This document shows, piece after piece, positions 36,412 through 44,889 of a DNA stretch of 64,000 nt. How positions within the stretch are numbered: position 1 is the stretch's first letter; every line of letters starts with the position of its first letter. A program made the translations under genes and the position numbers. The DNA is taken from positions 434,001 to 498,000 of the forward strand of contig CAWIGF010000003.1 in assembly GCA_963835585.1 (NCBI GenBank), read 5' to 3'. The notes below the pieces were generated by a model, which saw nothing but the letters and a program-made list of their open reading frames with translations, was not told the DNA's origin and did no database searches. Source of the stretch: UBA10107 sp963835585 (lineage in GTDB: Archaea > Nanobdellota > Nanobdellia > Woesearchaeales > UBA10107).

Positions 36412-37107
36412 TTATTTCCTTCTAGAAAACATTATTATCGCGCATAAAATAATAACTTCCCCTATTATGAAAACCAACCAATTGAATGATGAAGGAACAT
36501 ACGCAGAAATGACAGCCTGAAATGCCTTATTTTCTGTGAGAGTAAAAAATGACTTTGCGAATCCGTTGCTGAAGATGATTTTTGCGTAATCAACTAGAAA
36601 AGTGTACAAAATAATTAAGCTACCCAAGAACAAAAGAATCCATTCGTTTTTATTAATCTTTTTTTCTTTGTTCGATATGAGGAAATATGCAAACAATATC
36701 AGCGTCAATGAGCATATTAATGGAGCAAGAACAGGACTTGCCCACGGCCAAGGTATCAAGAACAGCAAATCCCATGTGAATTTCGATGCCGGCCAGTTGA
36801 GCATGACCTCAAGCCAGACATAATAAAATATATCCCAGATGGCGAAGCTGTACATGAAATATGCGAGACGCTCATTGAATTTTTTCCCAACCATAAATGC
36901 CACGCAAAGAAGCATTACAATCGTCGCTATCTCTCTGCACCACTCTATAGATAGTATGCTTGGATCAATCACTCCCTTTATCGGGAAGCCAAATCCCAGA
37001 GGATAGTATAATTTCCTTAAATAGACAACGACAGAACTTTCAAGAAATGCCATCGCGATGGCGAAGATGGAAACTATTGCAATAGTTTTCGTTTCTTCCC
37101 TTTTCAT
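36412..37107 (-). CDS. polytopic membrane protein, 231 aa
   Basis: Start at ATG 37107 (MKREETKTIAIV), which gives a normal short cytosolic tail; the longer frame adds 22 odd residues. Six hydrophobic segments can be seen. Conserved-looking charged and aromatic residues lie in the loops (EWCREIAT, SFAIWDIFYYVWLEVMLNWP, WPWASPVLAPL). The Trp/Pro-rich loops resemble small heptaprenyl- or carotenoid-type membrane families, but none can be named. Function unknown. Confidence 0.68.
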   Translation of the reverse strand: MKREETKTIAIVSIFAIAMAFLESSVVVYLRKLYYPLGFGFPIKGVIDPSILSIEWCREIATIVMLLCVAFMVGKKFNERLAYFMYSFAIWDIFYYVWLEVMLNWPASKFTWDLLFLIPWPWASPVLAPLICSLTLILFAYFLISNKEKKINKNEWILLFLGSLIILYTFLVDYAKIIFSNGFAKSFFTLTENKAFQAVISAYVPSSFNWLVFIIGEVIILCAIIMFSRRK

Positions 37108-37201
37108 GTTTTTAGTTTGATTAAAAGAGTATTTAAAATTAATGTTGCCTTTCCGACGACATCTTCTAAGCACTAAACTGGACAGCCAATACAGGCAAAA
37201 G

Positions 37202-37209
37202 TTTAATAA
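37202..37209 (+). promoter_or_regulatory. TATA box for the 37.2 kb gene
   Basis: TTTAATAA centred 26 nt upstream of ATG 37231. Confidence 0.45.
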
Positions 37210-37230
37210 TTAGCATATTTTTGCCAGTGC

Positions 37231-37635
37231 ATGACTTTTGCGCCAATGTCACTAAATCCGTTAGCTCCCAATTACGTCATAGAATTATATCTGCGTGCCC
37301 AAGCTCACGAGCCTATCTTCAGGAGAATTCTTGTGGATTTGGCAGACAACGAGTTTGAAGCCAACCTTTCCAGAAATTCAAGCCTGGACGACATCTTCAA
37401 GTACTGTGTTCTTGTGGATGGCCAGAAGACAAGGATCAGCGATTTTAGATGCGGAGTTTCACCGCCTTCTGCACCAGACCACTATAAAAGCGGCTTATTT
37501 AAGGAACGCGAACTTAAAGGAAATGAGGCTCTCGTTATAATCGAGCACTCGAACGACACATGTAGAAAAATATACCAAGTACTAGGTAAGGACAAAGTTG
37601 TGTTAATTGACAAAGCAAACTACCATCAATTATGA
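37231..37635 (+). CDS. hypothetical protein, 134 aa
   Basis: Not recognised. A helical N-terminal half (LYLRAQAHEPIFRRILVDLADNEFE in pieces) and a beta-rich C-terminal half (ALVIIEHSNDTCRKIYQVLG, KVVLIDKAN). No signal peptide or membrane segment. A TATA box at leaderless distance supports the start. It lies next to a similar-sized unknown gene (37674) with the same strand and promoter layout. Confidence 0.6.
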   Translation: MTFAPMSLNPLAPNYVIELYLRAQAHEPIFRRILVDLADNEFEANLSRNSSLDDIFKYCVLVDGQKTRISDFRCGVSPPSAPDHYKSGLFKERELKGNEALVIIEHSNDTCRKIYQVLGKDKVVLIDKANYHQL

Positions 37636-37644
37636 TTATTAAGG

Positions 37645-37652
37645 TTTAAATA
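37645..37652 (+). promoter_or_regulatory. TATA box for the 37.7 kb gene
   Basis: TTTAAATA centred 26 nt upstream of ATG 37674. Confidence 0.5.
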
Positions 37653-37673
37653 ATAGGAGTAACTAGAGCACAC

Positions 37674-38072
37674 ATGGTACTTGCACGTAAAGAACAACCA
37701 GTCAAGGTCAATAAGGAAGATAACACAATAACTATAGAGACTATTGCTGGGAAAAGTTTCGACGGCTTGAAAAACACACTACGGCTTGAGAGTCTACTCA
37801 ATGAAGAGAAGTACAAGCACATTCCTGTTTTGATGATATACAAAGGAATTGATGACAAGAAATCAAGAGAGCGTAATTGCAGGGAAGGTCTTCCTGGAAT
37901 TGGTGAATATCCAAGTCTGGTGAAAGGAACTCATGTATCTGTTGTTGTAGGCGGAACGGATAGATATGAAGAGACGCTGGCTGACAATATTTATCATCTC
38001 CTCACAAGAAAAGAGCTTCCAAAACTGCCAAAAGCTAAGGATTCCGAACCGAAAAATCCTGAAAATCAATAA
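37674..38072 (+). CDS. hypothetical protein, 132 aa
   Basis: Not recognised. A beta-rich start (KVNKEDNTITIETIAG), a helix (FDGLKNTLRLESLLNEEKY) and a second alpha/beta unit (THVSVVVGGTDRYEETLADNIY) suggest a small alpha/beta fold. The C-terminal 18 residues are Pro/Lys-rich and probably disordered. Cytosolic. Its own promoter, in leaderless spacing, separates it from the previous gene. Confidence 0.6.
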   Translation: MVLARKEQPVKVNKEDNTITIETIAGKSFDGLKNTLRLESLLNEEKYKHIPVLMIYKGIDDKKSRERNCREGLPGIGEYPSLVKGTHVSVVVGGTDRYEETLADNIYHLLTRKELPKLPKAKDSEPKNPENQ

Positions 38073-38111
38073 AGGAATTATCTTAATACCACAGGACAAG
38101 TCGACACATAA

Positions 38112-38119
38112 TTTTTAAA
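38112..38119 (+). promoter_or_regulatory. TATA box for the DUF4186 gene
   Basis: TTTTTAAA centred 25 nt upstream of ATG 38141. Confidence 0.5.
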
Positions 38120-38140
38120 TAAAATATTCTAGAAAATAGC

Positions 38141-38497
38141 ATGCTAATCAAGCGATACGAAACAAACAAGCCGTTTCTTCAAAAATCAAAATTCAGAAGT
38201 AGTTTTGTGCTGGATGAAAAGGACAAGGCATACATAGCGCAAAAAGGAATGGAAACAATGAACAATCATGCCGTTGAATTTATAACGAAACGATTGGCTC
38301 CCATGAAACCGGCAAAGGACGGAAAACAAACACCCTATTCAGGACATCCAGTCTTCAAGGCGCAGCATGCGACAGGGACCTGCTGCAGGAAATGCCTGGA
38401 GAAATGGTATTCAATACCGAAAGGAACGGAACTGGATCAAGAACAAATACATGCAATTTCTGGAATACTGACAGAATGGATCAAAGAGCAGATTTAG
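38141..38497 (+). CDS. DUF4186 family protein
   Basis: A 118-aa protein that matches the remembered DUF4186 pattern: KSKFRSSFVLDEKDKAYI, then a helix with HAVEFITKRLAP, then KDGKQTPYSGHPVFKAQHAT, and GTCCRKCLEKWYSIPKGTEL. The His/Cys set (GHPVF, QHAT, TCCRKC) suggests a metal site. Function of the family is unknown. Full length, single gene with its own TATA box. Confidence 0.82.
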   Translation: MLIKRYETNKPFLQKSKFRSSFVLDEKDKAYIAQKGMETMNNHAVEFITKRLAPMKPAKDGKQTPYSGHPVFKAQHATGTCCRKCLEKWYSIPKGTELDQEQIHAISGILTEWIKEQI

Positions 38498-38573
38498 CGA
38501 CAAAAAGTACACTGAGTATCTGCCAAAATAATAAAAGCAAAGGCATATAAATAACTCACTATGTGGTAGTATC

Positions 38574-38945
38574 ATGCCATATTTCAAGAAAGAAAATTCA
38601 TTCAAAAAAGACAGGCGGGGAAAGTCTGACGAGAGACGAGGTTCTTTCGATGAAAGACGAAGTTCTTTTGATTCGGGACGAGGCAGGCCGTTTGAAAGGG
38701 ATTCCTTCAATGACAGGCGAGGCTCGGGCAGAAGGCTTGAAATGCACGACGCGATATGCGCGAGATGCGGAAGACCATGCCAGCTTCCGTTCAAGCCGAC
38801 AGGCACCAAACCAGTATATTGCAGGGATTGCTTCGGGAAAACAGATTATGAGGAAAAATCATCCCAGGGAGAGCTGTCGACAGAACAATTCATAACGCTG
38901 AACAGGAAACTGGACAAGATATTAAAATTCTTGAAAATTGATTAA
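38574..38945 (+). CDS. zinc-ribbon protein with disordered Arg/Asp-rich head (CxxC...CRDC type), 123 aa
   Basis: The first 60 residues are low complexity, with repeated (D/E)-R-R and SFD(E/S) units (DERRGSFDERRSSFDSGRG), so disordered and possibly RNA-binding. A compact zinc ribbon follows: CARCGRPCQLPF, then PTGTKPVYCRDCF. This ribbon type, with its GRPC-PF-PTG-KPVYCRDC pattern, is common in DPANN and candidate-phyla bacteria. A final helix (ITLNRKLDKILKFLKID) may mediate self-association. Exact function unknown. Confidence 0.8.
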   Translation: MPYFKKENSFKKDRRGKSDERRGSFDERRSSFDSGRGRPFERDSFNDRRGSGRRLEMHDAICARCGRPCQLPFKPTGTKPVYCRDCFGKTDYEEKSSQGELSTEQFITLNRKLDKILKFLKID

Positions 38946-38975
38946 ATTATTAAATTAGTTCATCAAAGACATTTC

Positions 38976-39548
38976 ATGAATTCGATAATTTTGGTTGGAC
39001 CGCAAGGATGCGGAAAGACGACAGTGGGCAAGGAGCTTGCACACAAATTGGCGATTCCTTTCGTCGATGCAGACGTCGAGTTCAAGAAAATACACGGATC
39101 GATTACAAAATTAGTCGATAATTATGGTTGGGCTGAGTTCAGAAAACTTGAATCAGAGATTCTTGAGGACATATGCGATGAAAACAAAACTATTGTCCTG
39201 GCTCCAGGCGGAGGCGCCGTCGCACACGACCAGGGAGAAGTATACAGGATCAGAAATGTCGAAGCGCTCTGCGATTTCGGAATAACTTTCTATCTTCTTC
39301 ATTCTCTTGATTTCAAAGAGTGCGCAAAAATATATGCGGAAAGAATAATTCGTGATGAAAGCTCAGAAGAAATGAGACCTCCATTGACTGAGGCAGAGAG
39401 GATAAACAAAGAGAATGGCATGTTCGAGACAATCACAAAAAGACATGAATTATATCATAAAGCTTCGGACTATATTGTTTACACAAAGGATAAAAATATA
39501 GGAGACATCGCGAGCGAAATCCTAAAAAATCACACCAATTCAATCTAG
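38976..39548 (+). CDS. shikimate kinase-like P-loop kinase
   Basis: A 190-aa shikimate/gluconate kinase-family protein. Walker A is VGPQGCGKTTVG (residues 6-17). The shikimate-binding region shows DADVEFKK (usually DxDxxI), then FRKLESEIL with the conserved FRxxE, then LAPGGGAV (GGG motif) at about 74-81. These three elements are the shikimate-kinase hallmarks. The ATP lid around RPPLTEAERI is also typical. About 20 residues longer than AroK. No other aromatic pathway genes are in the window, so the substrate is likely but not certain. Confidence 0.8.
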   Translation: MNSIILVGPQGCGKTTVGKELAHKLAIPFVDADVEFKKIHGSITKLVDNYGWAEFRKLESEILEDICDENKTIVLAPGGGAVAHDQGEVYRIRNVEALCDFGITFYLLHSLDFKECAKIYAERIIRDESSEEMRPPLTEAERINKENGMFETITKRHELYHKASDYIVYTKDKNIGDIASEILKNHTNSI

Positions 39549-39582
39549 AACTATTCATCCTCCCTTGCAAAATCAATTCTGA

Positions 39583-41106
39583 CTACCTGTAATTTTTCTT
39601 AACTTCCGGCTGCACCCTGTTCAGCATCTTCTCTGTCGCCCCAAGCGCTGAAGCTACCTGATCTGTATTTAAGCCCTTTGTCCTGAATTTTTTGTTCCCA
39701 AGACGCCATGTTATTATTGTTTCAACCAGAGCATCAGTATGGCTTCCCTTCGGTATCTTTGATTCATAGTCGACAAGTTCTGGAAGCTTGACGAATAATG
39801 AACCCAGCGCTTTCATGGATGCGTCGTAGCCTCCATCTCCCCTGCCTTTCACGGCATACGATGAATCCCCTTGGAAAACATGAAGCTCGGCATTCGCCTT
39901 TCCTTTGCTTGATTGTATGCTGAAATTGTCAATCACATAGATTTCCCTGGATGGAGCATCGACGACATCGGACAGGATAAACTCGAAATCCTCTCTTGTC
40001 ACGTGCTCTTTCTTATCGCCCAATTCTTTTATCTTGGCCTGCACTGATTTTTTCTGCTCGCTGGTCAATTTTATCCCTAGCCTCTCCAGGTTCATCTCCA
40101 AGGATGCTCGGCCCATCAATTTGCCAAGGGCATATTCCCTCTGCCTCCCGAATCTCTCAGGAGTGAGCCTGCTCACGTACAAATTTCCCTTCCTGTCACC
40201 ATCCGCGTGGACCCCAGCAGTTTGAGTAAATGCATTATCCCCCGTAACTGGTTTCTGCGGGGATGTTTTCACCATGGAATACTCTTCAATCATTTTTCTC
40301 ATACTATGAAGCTTTCTTTCATCAACGTCCGTATTTATTTTGAGGAAATCCTTGAGCGAAACCACGACTTCATCCAACGATGCATTACCCGCACGTTCGC
40401 CGAGGTTATTCATTGTGACGTGTATGCCATCTACTCCTGCTTTGACTGCCGCAAGCACGTTCGCTGTCGCTAGTCCGTAATCATTATGGCCGTGAAAGTC
40501 AAAATGCACCAAAGGAAACATCTTCCTGAGTCTCGAGACGTACTTTCCAACCTGAAAAGGATCCAAGATACCCAGCGTGTCCGCAAGCACTATTCTTTTC
40601 GCGCCTAATTTTTTCAGATTTCTTATCATGAATAAAACGTATTCTTCGGAATTTAGCATGCCATTGGACCAGTCCTCGAGATACACATTCATCTCCATCC
40701 CCAACCTGTGCATTTTCTCCGCTTCTTTTTTGATATCAGAAATGTGCTCCTTGGAAGTTTTTCCCAGGTGCCGATTTAGATGATTCAAGGACCCCTTGGC
40801 AAGCAGATTCACGACCCTGCATCCAGCATTGTAAGCCCAATCGACCGATTTGCCGTTGTCTACAAAACCAAGTACTTCAACTGAATTGAGCTTTCCCTTT
40901 TTCTCTGCCCACGAGCAGATTTGCCTTGCTGCATCCTTGTCCTCATTTGACGCTCTCGCGCTCGCAATTTCTATCCTTGAAACGTTCAGCTTGTCGAGAA
41001 GAGCCTCCGCGACGAGCATTTTCTCGGGAGTGGTAAAACTAACCAATGGCGTCTGTTCGCCATCCCTTAATGTCGTGTCCATGATTTCTATTTTTTTGTA
41101 ATTCAT
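39583..41106 (-). CDS. LeuA-family acyltransferase (2-isopropylmalate/citramalate/homocitrate synthase-like)
   Basis: A DRE-TIM metallolyase condensing acetyl-CoA with a 2-oxo acid. Start at ATG 41106 (MNYKKIEIMDTTLRDGEQTP); the frame extends nine codons further but without support. TTLRDGEQ gives the catalytic Arg/Asp, HGHNDYG the metal histidines, and NNLGERAGNASLDEV the Gly-rich motif. The catalytic barrel runs to about residue 290. The second half includes the accessory helices and a LeuA dimer-like C-terminal domain (about 380-500). Which oxo acid it uses cannot be told from the sequence. Confidence 0.88.
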   Translation of the reverse strand: MNYKKIEIMDTTLRDGEQTPLVSFTTPEKMLVAEALLDKLNVSRIEIASARASNEDKDAARQICSWAEKKGKLNSVEVLGFVDNGKSVDWAYNAGCRVVNLLAKGSLNHLNRHLGKTSKEHISDIKKEAEKMHRLGMEMNVYLEDWSNGMLNSEEYVLFMIRNLKKLGAKRIVLADTLGILDPFQVGKYVSRLRKMFPLVHFDFHGHNDYGLATANVLAAVKAGVDGIHVTMNNLGERAGNASLDEVVVSLKDFLKINTDVDERKLHSMRKMIEEYSMVKTSPQKPVTGDNAFTQTAGVHADGDRKGNLYVSRLTPERFGRQREYALGKLMGRASLEMNLERLGIKLTSEQKKSVQAKIKELGDKKEHVTREDFEFILSDVVDAPSREIYVIDNFSIQSSKGKANAELHVFQGDSSYAVKGRGDGGYDASMKALGSLFVKLPELVDYESKIPKGSHTDALVETIITWRLGNKKFRTKGLNTDQVASALGATEKMLNRVQPEVKKNYR

Positions 41107-41224
41107 TTTGAGTAATTCCGCACACCATAACAAAGGTGCGATTAAGCTATAATAATAGAACTGATTATGATAGAAGCAATGCTCGCGTTCTTGTCAAATT
41201 TCATAAAAAGTGGAAAGCAAAGGA

Positions 41225-41236
41225 GATATATAAACC
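41225..41236 (-). promoter_or_regulatory. possible TATA element upstream of the LeuA-family gene
   Basis: On the minus strand this reads GTTTATATATCT, directly after the end of the preceding minus-strand gene and about 120 nt before ATG 41106. If used, the mRNA has a leader of about 95 nt. Confidence 0.35.
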
Positions 41237-41655
41237 TATTCTTCATCTGGTTCGTCTTTCGAGCCTTTTTCCTTCATTTTTTTAGTGATTGCTATCTTTC
41301 TGTGGCATTTCTGGCACTCAAAGACATAAGAAGGGATGCCTTCGAACGTTTTCTTCTTGTAAGGAGTCGTAGATTCCCCTGAATTCCCGCAGTACGGACA
41401 TGTGTATTGTATGCTCATTGTGAGAGAATCTTCGTGTTCCTTCTTTTCTTCGGAATATCCGCATGAATTGCAGACGTATTCGGTAGCGCGTATCTTTGGC
41501 TTGCCTGTTTTTGAGTCCCTTGGCTTTTCCATGACTCCTTTCTTGCATTTAGGACATTGTTTTTTGAGAACCCAGGCAACTATCTTCAGTTTGTCGCCGG
41601 AACGCCTCGTGAAATAAAGGCATTCGTCCATTGAATCAGGGAATTTAAGCGCCAT
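41236..41655 (-). CDS. two-zinc-ribbon protein (TFIIS/RpoM-like ribbons), 139 aa
   Basis: Two zinc ribbons: CPKC...CNSC (residues about 34-68) and CPYC...CQKC (about 87-120). The second contains the TFIIS-like Y/F-x-C pattern but not the DE catalytic hairpin. A short N-terminal segment (LKFPDSMDECLYFTRR) and a charged C-terminal tail follow. It probably binds RNA polymerase or nucleic acid. It resembles DUF-type archaeal zinc proteins and not a canonical RpoM, which is shorter with a single ribbon. Confidence 0.72.
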   Translation of the reverse strand: MALKFPDSMDECLYFTRRSGDKLKIVAWVLKKQCPKCKKGVMEKPRDSKTGKPKIRATEYVCNSCGYSEEKKEHEDSLTMSIQYTCPYCGNSGESTTPYKKKTFEGIPSYVFECQKCHRKIAITKKMKEKGSKDEPDEE

Positions 41656-41724
41656 GAATGATGGAGAAAGGATTTGTTTTATAAATCTTTTTGCCAGAAC
41701 CTTTATTTTAGCGCCAGAAGACTA

Positions 41725-42123
41725 TCACAAATGCTTAGTTGCGTGATACTTTAGCCCTCGCTTTAAGAAGTTCACTTCCGCGCTCTTCGTGCTGAAGTAT
41801 TTCTTGACGTAGTCAGTAGTATCCTTTATGTCGAACTTCCTGCAGCTGTAGACGTCTATGCTCATGAACCTTTTTGGAGTAAGGGTGTGTATCACGACGG
41901 AACTTTCGATCAAGGAGACCCAGCCCGAAAGCCCCGCCTTGTCCGGATATTTTGTGCAATCAGACCTGAATATGAATGGAGGAGATTGCTTTTCCATCTT
42001 GAGAAATCCAACAATGTCGTGAAGAAATCTATAGCACAGATCAAGATTATCGCAATCTTCTGTCTTGCAATTGTAAAGGTCTATGGTTAAATGATAACCG
42101 AACGGTTTAATTGATTCTTTCAT
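41725..42123 (-). CDS. speD: S-adenosylmethionine decarboxylase proenzyme-like (SpeD/SpeH type)
   Basis: Makes decarboxylated SAM for polyamine synthesis. The 132-aa length and layout (N-terminal YHLTIDLYNC, then LIESSVVIHTLTP, then SIDVYSC) match class I SpeH-type enzymes. The proenzyme cleaves itself at the Glu-Ser bond to give pyruvoyl; here the site is IE-S-SVVIH, with the usual catalytic His in IHT and the Cys in DVYSC. The Ser-Ser in place of the usual Ser-His after the cleavage Glu is unusual. Stand-alone gene. Confidence 0.78.
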   Translation of the reverse strand: MKESIKPFGYHLTIDLYNCKTEDCDNLDLCYRFLHDIVGFLKMEKQSPPFIFRSDCTKYPDKAGLSGWVSLIESSVVIHTLTPKRFMSIDVYSCRKFDIKDTTDYVKKYFSTKSAEVNFLKRGLKYHATKHL

Positions 42124-42192
42124 ATCATCTCTTTTTTAGTCGATATATTATTCTCGCTTATAAAATTATTTATTTTCAGAGAAATTTAGATT

Positions 42193-43644
42193 TTATTTTG
42201 TGTACTCGACAGGATATCTTCCGCCGAAACATCCGCTGCAAAATCCGGTTTTGTAAGTTCTTGAAACGACTTTTTGCAGTCCTTCTGGCGACAAATAAAT
42301 CAGTTTATCCGTGTTAATCATCCTCGCTATCTCATTTACTGTAGCATACGAGGCGGCAAGCTCTTCTTTTGTGTGAAAATCCATCCCGCTATGGCAAACA
42401 TCCAAAATAGGAGGAGCGGATATGCATGTCGTGATGTATTTTGCCCCTGCCCTCCTGAGTCTTTCATTTATTTTTTTCATTGTCACCGCTCTTACTATTG
42501 AGTCATCGACAACAATCACGCTTTTGCCAATTATCTTGTCCTTTCTTAAGTGAAGTTTCTGCATGGCTGCCTTCTCCCTCTCTTCTATTGTGGGAGATGT
42601 GAACGAGCGTATGTTCACGTTTGGTGGATTATGGACCCTCAGAAAATATTCCTTATAAGGGATGCCTGTTGCTTTTTGCAGCCCGATGGCGGCATGTTTT
42701 CCAGAATCAAGGACAGGAATTATGCAGTCTCCTTTCAGGTCAGGATTCTCGTGTGCTATCTCTTTTCCCAATTCCTGCCTGAAATCCTCGTGGAAACAGC
42801 CATTGTGCTTGCTCCTTGGGTTTGAAAAGTAAATTCCTTCAAAAATACAGAAATGCTCATCCGACTCTGCATACTGCCTTGATCTGAATCCTCTTTTGTT
42901 CTTCTCGAATATTATCATTTCCCCCGGTTTCACGTCACGCAGGAATTTACTATCTTCGTACTGGTCGAACGCAAAACTCTCCGAACAAACTAAATAACCT
43001 CCTCTCAAAGAAGATATACTAAGCGGTCGTACGCCGAATCTATCTCTCAACGCGATTGTCTTGTCAGTCGTCATGATCAAGAACGAGTATGCAGAAGGTA
43101 TCTTTTCTGCAGCTTCTATGATTGCATCCTCTACATTGCTCTTTTCAGAATTGGCAATCAATTGGCCGAAAATTTCAGTGTCTGTAGTCGATTTAAAAGC
43201 AATCCCTTTTTTTATCAATTCTTCTCTCATTTCATGGGAATTCATAAGATCGCCGTTGTGGGCGATAAGCAAGGGGCCAAATTTTGTCTTTTTCAGATAT
43301 ATTGGTTGAACGTTCTTTATTGCGTTAGGATTTCCTGTCGTGGCGTATCTATCATGTCCTATGGCTATTTTTCCAGGAAGTCTGTTTTTTGTGACGTGAT
43401 GTTTTAGAGCATTTCTGGCAAGACCTTTCCCTCTTCTGTAATATACTGTTCCATCTTGTAAGCTTGCTATGCCTGAACCTTTCTCTCCACGGTGTTCCTG
43501 CATCACAAGACAGTCATAAACATATTGGGAAGCATTTTCGATATTTATCGCAGCGGCAAGTGCACAGTTTTCATGTAGAATCTCTCTTATATTGAAAGAA
43601 AGCTCTTCTTTGAATCTTCCCTTCACGAAAAGCACATTTTGCAT
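42193..43644 (-). CDS. purF: amidophosphoribosyltransferase
   Basis: First step of purine synthesis: PRPP + glutamine to phosphoribosylamine. At 483 aa. The N-terminal glutaminase domain has Cys28 (HENCALAAAI) as nucleophile, then MQEHRGEKGSGI and HNGDLMN, so a 27-residue propeptide must be removed. The C-terminal PRTase domain has GKSVIVVDDSIVRAVTM. Four C-terminal cysteines (CISAPPILDVCHSGMDF, FCSGCFGG) could ligate the [4Fe-4S] cluster seen in the Bacillus-type enzyme. prs lies 6 kb away. Confidence 0.95.
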   Translation of the reverse strand: MQNVLFVKGRFKEELSFNIREILHENCALAAAINIENASQYVYDCLVMQEHRGEKGSGIASLQDGTVYYRRGKGLARNALKHHVTKNRLPGKIAIGHDRYATTGNPNAIKNVQPIYLKKTKFGPLLIAHNGDLMNSHEMREELIKKGIAFKSTTDTEIFGQLIANSEKSNVEDAIIEAAEKIPSAYSFLIMTTDKTIALRDRFGVRPLSISSLRGGYLVCSESFAFDQYEDSKFLRDVKPGEMIIFEKNKRGFRSRQYAESDEHFCIFEGIYFSNPRSKHNGCFHEDFRQELGKEIAHENPDLKGDCIIPVLDSGKHAAIGLQKATGIPYKEYFLRVHNPPNVNIRSFTSPTIEEREKAAMQKLHLRKDKIIGKSVIVVDDSIVRAVTMKKINERLRRAGAKYITTCISAPPILDVCHSGMDFHTKEELAASYATVNEIARMINTDKLIYLSPEGLQKVVSRTYKTGFCSGCFGGRYPVEYTK

Positions 43645-43722
43645 AAATCTATCGACATTAGCCAGAATAAAAACTTATCGAAAATAAAGATATAAAATAA
43701 AAAAGAATAGATTCTGCAAAAA

Positions 43723-44307
43723 TTACTTCTTGCCATGTAAGGAAATAACAACACTTGTACAATTTATCATTTTCCTAAAAGCATCCATGTCTTTCTTCTT
43801 TTCTTTTTCAGAAAGAAGAGAGTCCGCCATGACTAAATATGCGAATTTAAATAATATATCTGCGGAATAATTTGAAGTGTGATCTTCATTAACTGGCTTC
43901 CATGTGAAGCTATATCCTCCATACGTCCCAGTTATCTTGTCATTAGAATCGAAATTGCCCAATGTTCCTTCATCGACTGCATAAACATCCAATGATTCAT
44001 TGCCAATCATAGATTGAAAATGCATCTTGATTTTTTTATCCCCTTCTTTTTTCATCGTCATGTAAACAGGAATATCATCCTCAAGTATAGTTGACAGGGA
44101 CTTTTCCTTATTTGGAATATGATCCAATTTGCCAACAACAATAGGCACGAGTTCATTTATGTTAAAACCTTTTACTAGTTCAGAATACTCTGCTTTTGCC
44201 TCATTCAATGTTTCAATAATACTCTTCTCTTTAGTTCCTGCCTGTGCTCCTGCACACATAGCAGTCAATGTCCCGGCCAAAACCAATGTCTTTACAAGTT
44301 TGTTCAT
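43723..44307 (-). CDS. secreted protein of unknown function, 194 aa
   Basis: Clear signal peptide (MNKLVKTLVLAGTLTAMCAG, then AQAGT, cleavage near residue 23). The mature part is a mixed alpha/beta domain with the pattern NELVPIVVGKLDHIP, IPVYMTMKKEG, KIKMHFQSMIGNESLDVYAV and TGTYGGYSFTWKP. Not recognised. Divergent from the methyltransferase gene. Likely extracytosolic. Confidence 0.72.
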   Translation of the reverse strand: MNKLVKTLVLAGTLTAMCAGAQAGTKEKSIIETLNEAKAEYSELVKGFNINELVPIVVGKLDHIPNKEKSLSTILEDDIPVYMTMKKEGDKKIKMHFQSMIGNESLDVYAVDEGTLGNFDSNDKITGTYGGYSFTWKPVNEDHTSNYSADILFKFAYLVMADSLLSEKEKKKDMDAFRKMINCTSVVISLHGKK

Positions 44308-44348
44308 TTATTCCCACCCTGATTATGCCGACAGCGAAAACTATCTTA

Positions 44349-44356
44349 TTTAAATA
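44349..44356 (+). promoter_or_regulatory. TATA box for the methyltransferase gene
   Basis: TTTAAATA about 30 nt upstream of ATG 44383; it excludes the longer frame starting at 44359. Confidence 0.45.
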
Positions 44357-44382
44357 CTTTGTCATTAACAAGGGATAACAGC

Positions 44383-44889
44383 ATGGACACGTACTATGAT
44401 GAGACAGCCAAAGGTTATGACGAACTGCATGGCGGGGAGCAGGAGCATAAATTAGCGATCATAAAAAAAAAGCTGAAAATAACAAAAAAGACAAAACTTC
44501 TTGACGTCGGATGCGGAACCGGAATAAGCTCCCAATTTAACTGCGATGTTACTGGAATTGATCCAAGCAAAGCATTGATAGAAATTGCAAAAAAGAAGTT
44601 TTCTGACAAAAAATTCATAGTTGCAAGTTCTGAGAATATTCCTTTCGAGGACAATTCGTTCGATGTTGTCGTCTCATTAACCGCGATCCAGAACTTTGGT
44701 GACATAGGAAAAGGATTGGAAGAGATAAAGAGAGTCGGAAGGAAATTTGCGTTAAGTTTCCTTAAAAAATCAAGTAAGGCCAATGATATTGATGAAAAGA
44801 TAAGGAGAATATTCAGGGACTATTCGATCAGGAGCATCGGAGAGGATAAGGACATTATTTACATCATAACTGATGCGTCCGAATCTTAG
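44383..44889 (+). CDS. SAM-dependent methyltransferase
   Basis: Class I Rossmann methyltransferase, 168 aa from ATG 44383. Motif I is LLDVGCGTGIS (about residues 38-48), motif II ends in GIDPSKAL, motif III/IV is NSFDVVVSLTAIQNF. The family is UbiE/Methyltransf_11-like, where the substrate varies. The C-terminal part is short (no extra substrate-binding domain). The stop overlaps the end of the convergent YrbL-like gene. Confidence 0.82.
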   Translation: MDTYYDETAKGYDELHGGEQEHKLAIIKKKLKITKKTKLLDVGCGTGISSQFNCDVTGIDPSKALIEIAKKKFSDKKFIVASSENIPFEDNSFDVVVSLTAIQNFGDIGKGLEEIKRVGRKFALSFLKKSSKANDIDEKIRRIFRDYSIRSIGEDKDIIYIITDASES

